Below, piece after piece: positions 63,735 through 64,000 of a stretch of DNA of 64,000 nt. The translations under genes were made by a program, and so were the position numbers. Within the stretch, counting starts at the first letter, position 1; the number at the start of each line of letters is the position of its first letter. The stretch covers positions 124,001-188,000 of the forward strand of contig JAHQIW010000302.1 in the NCBI GenBank assembly GCA_019055375.1, written 5' to 3'. Source of the stretch: Parelaphostrongylus tenuis (Eukaryota; Nematoda; Chromadorea; Rhabditida; Metastrongylidae). Under the pieces are notes generated by a model that did not search any database, was not told the origin of the DNA, and saw only the letters and a list, made by a program, of their open reading frames with translations.

Positions 63735-63955
63735 TCTTACAACGATTTATATTTAAGAGCGTTGAGTAATGTGCAAAACTCGGAATGTCGAACAACAACT
63801 GAATCCGTGTTTCACTCTTAGGATCGCGCGCTAATTATTACGCTACCAAAACTCCTGTCTTGCTTTCTGCTATATGAGGCAGCGAATCGGCCAGCAACCA
63901 ACCGCCAACGGGTTTACTCACTTATAAATTCATAACACTGTCATACAAAATGATA
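63735..63955. repeat. tRNA-like element copy near the window end
   Basis: Contains the family edge GAGTAATGTGCAAAACTC (63764 on), a degraded tRNA-like interior and a right-hand ATTCATAACACTGTC module like the ACATCATAACACCGC module elsewhere. It lies upstream of the tentative Snail exon. Confidence 0.4.
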
Positions 63956-63959
63956 AAGC

Positions 63960-64000
63960 TCTCGGCGCTAATCAATTTCTAAGGGATGCACCATGCGTTC
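63960..64000. repeat. Start of another SINE-like body, cut by the window end
   Basis: GGCGCTAATCAATTTCTAAG followed by GGATGCACCATGC matches GATCAGTCTCTGGCGAATG and its GCACCATGC run at 37.45 kb. Confidence 0.35.

Noticed and set aside
1..64000. CRISPR arrays, bacterial operons, rRNA genes
   Set aside because: No regularly spaced direct repeats, ribosome-binding-site-led gene runs or rRNA signatures; the sequence is eukaryotic.

Overview
This is eukaryotic DNA, very probably from a nematode of the strongylid (hookworm-like) group. The grounds are small exons in AT-rich sequence with TTTCAG-type 3' splice sites, a possible trans-splice acceptor just ahead of a start codon, a nematode-type RTE retrotransposon relic, mariner relics, a Penelope-like element and several tRNA-derived repeat families. 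The placement is inference. No bacterial operon, CRISPR array or rRNA is visible.

Two genes can be read exon by exon. (1) On the + strand, about 35.8-51.1 kb, is an SLC7-type amino acid transporter of the LAT/AAT family. It has 12 well-supported exons (458 residues if it stops at 47329). A small exon plus three tail exons beyond an RTE relic probably extend it to about 531 residues, with a C-terminus ending Ser-Asp-Val. (2) On the - strand, 63.5-57.6 kb, is a Snail/Scratch-family zinc-finger transcription factor. Its last four exons are firm, one more is tentative, and its true 5' end is probably outside the window.

From 1 to 35 kb I find no gene I can name. The region holds old mobile DNA: a mariner N-terminal relic (13.8-14.1 kb), a 633-bp near-perfect palindrome (15.3-15.9 kb), tRNA-like foldback elements (24.9 and 28.1-28.7 kb), a probable RTE tail (23.9-24.0 kb), a GTAT microsatellite (27.6-27.9 kb), tRNA-derived SINEs and a palindrome made of two hammerhead-like motifs (33.1-33.3 kb). 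A few short exon-like open stretches are recorded at low confidence.

The transporter introns carry a mariner relic, a tRNA-like copy and a truncated RTE. Between the genes (51.2-57.6 kb) lie a canonical-looking hammerhead core, a 5'-truncated Penelope-like element with a GIY-YIG domain framed by inverted hammerhead-like ends, and a mariner relic. The Snail introns hold a related mariner copy, a foldback element, tRNA-like repeats and a SINE.

The features most worth following are the tRNA-like elements, one with a complete 73-nt cloverleaf and one inside long inverted repeats, and the dispersed hammerhead-like motifs tied to the Penelope-like element.
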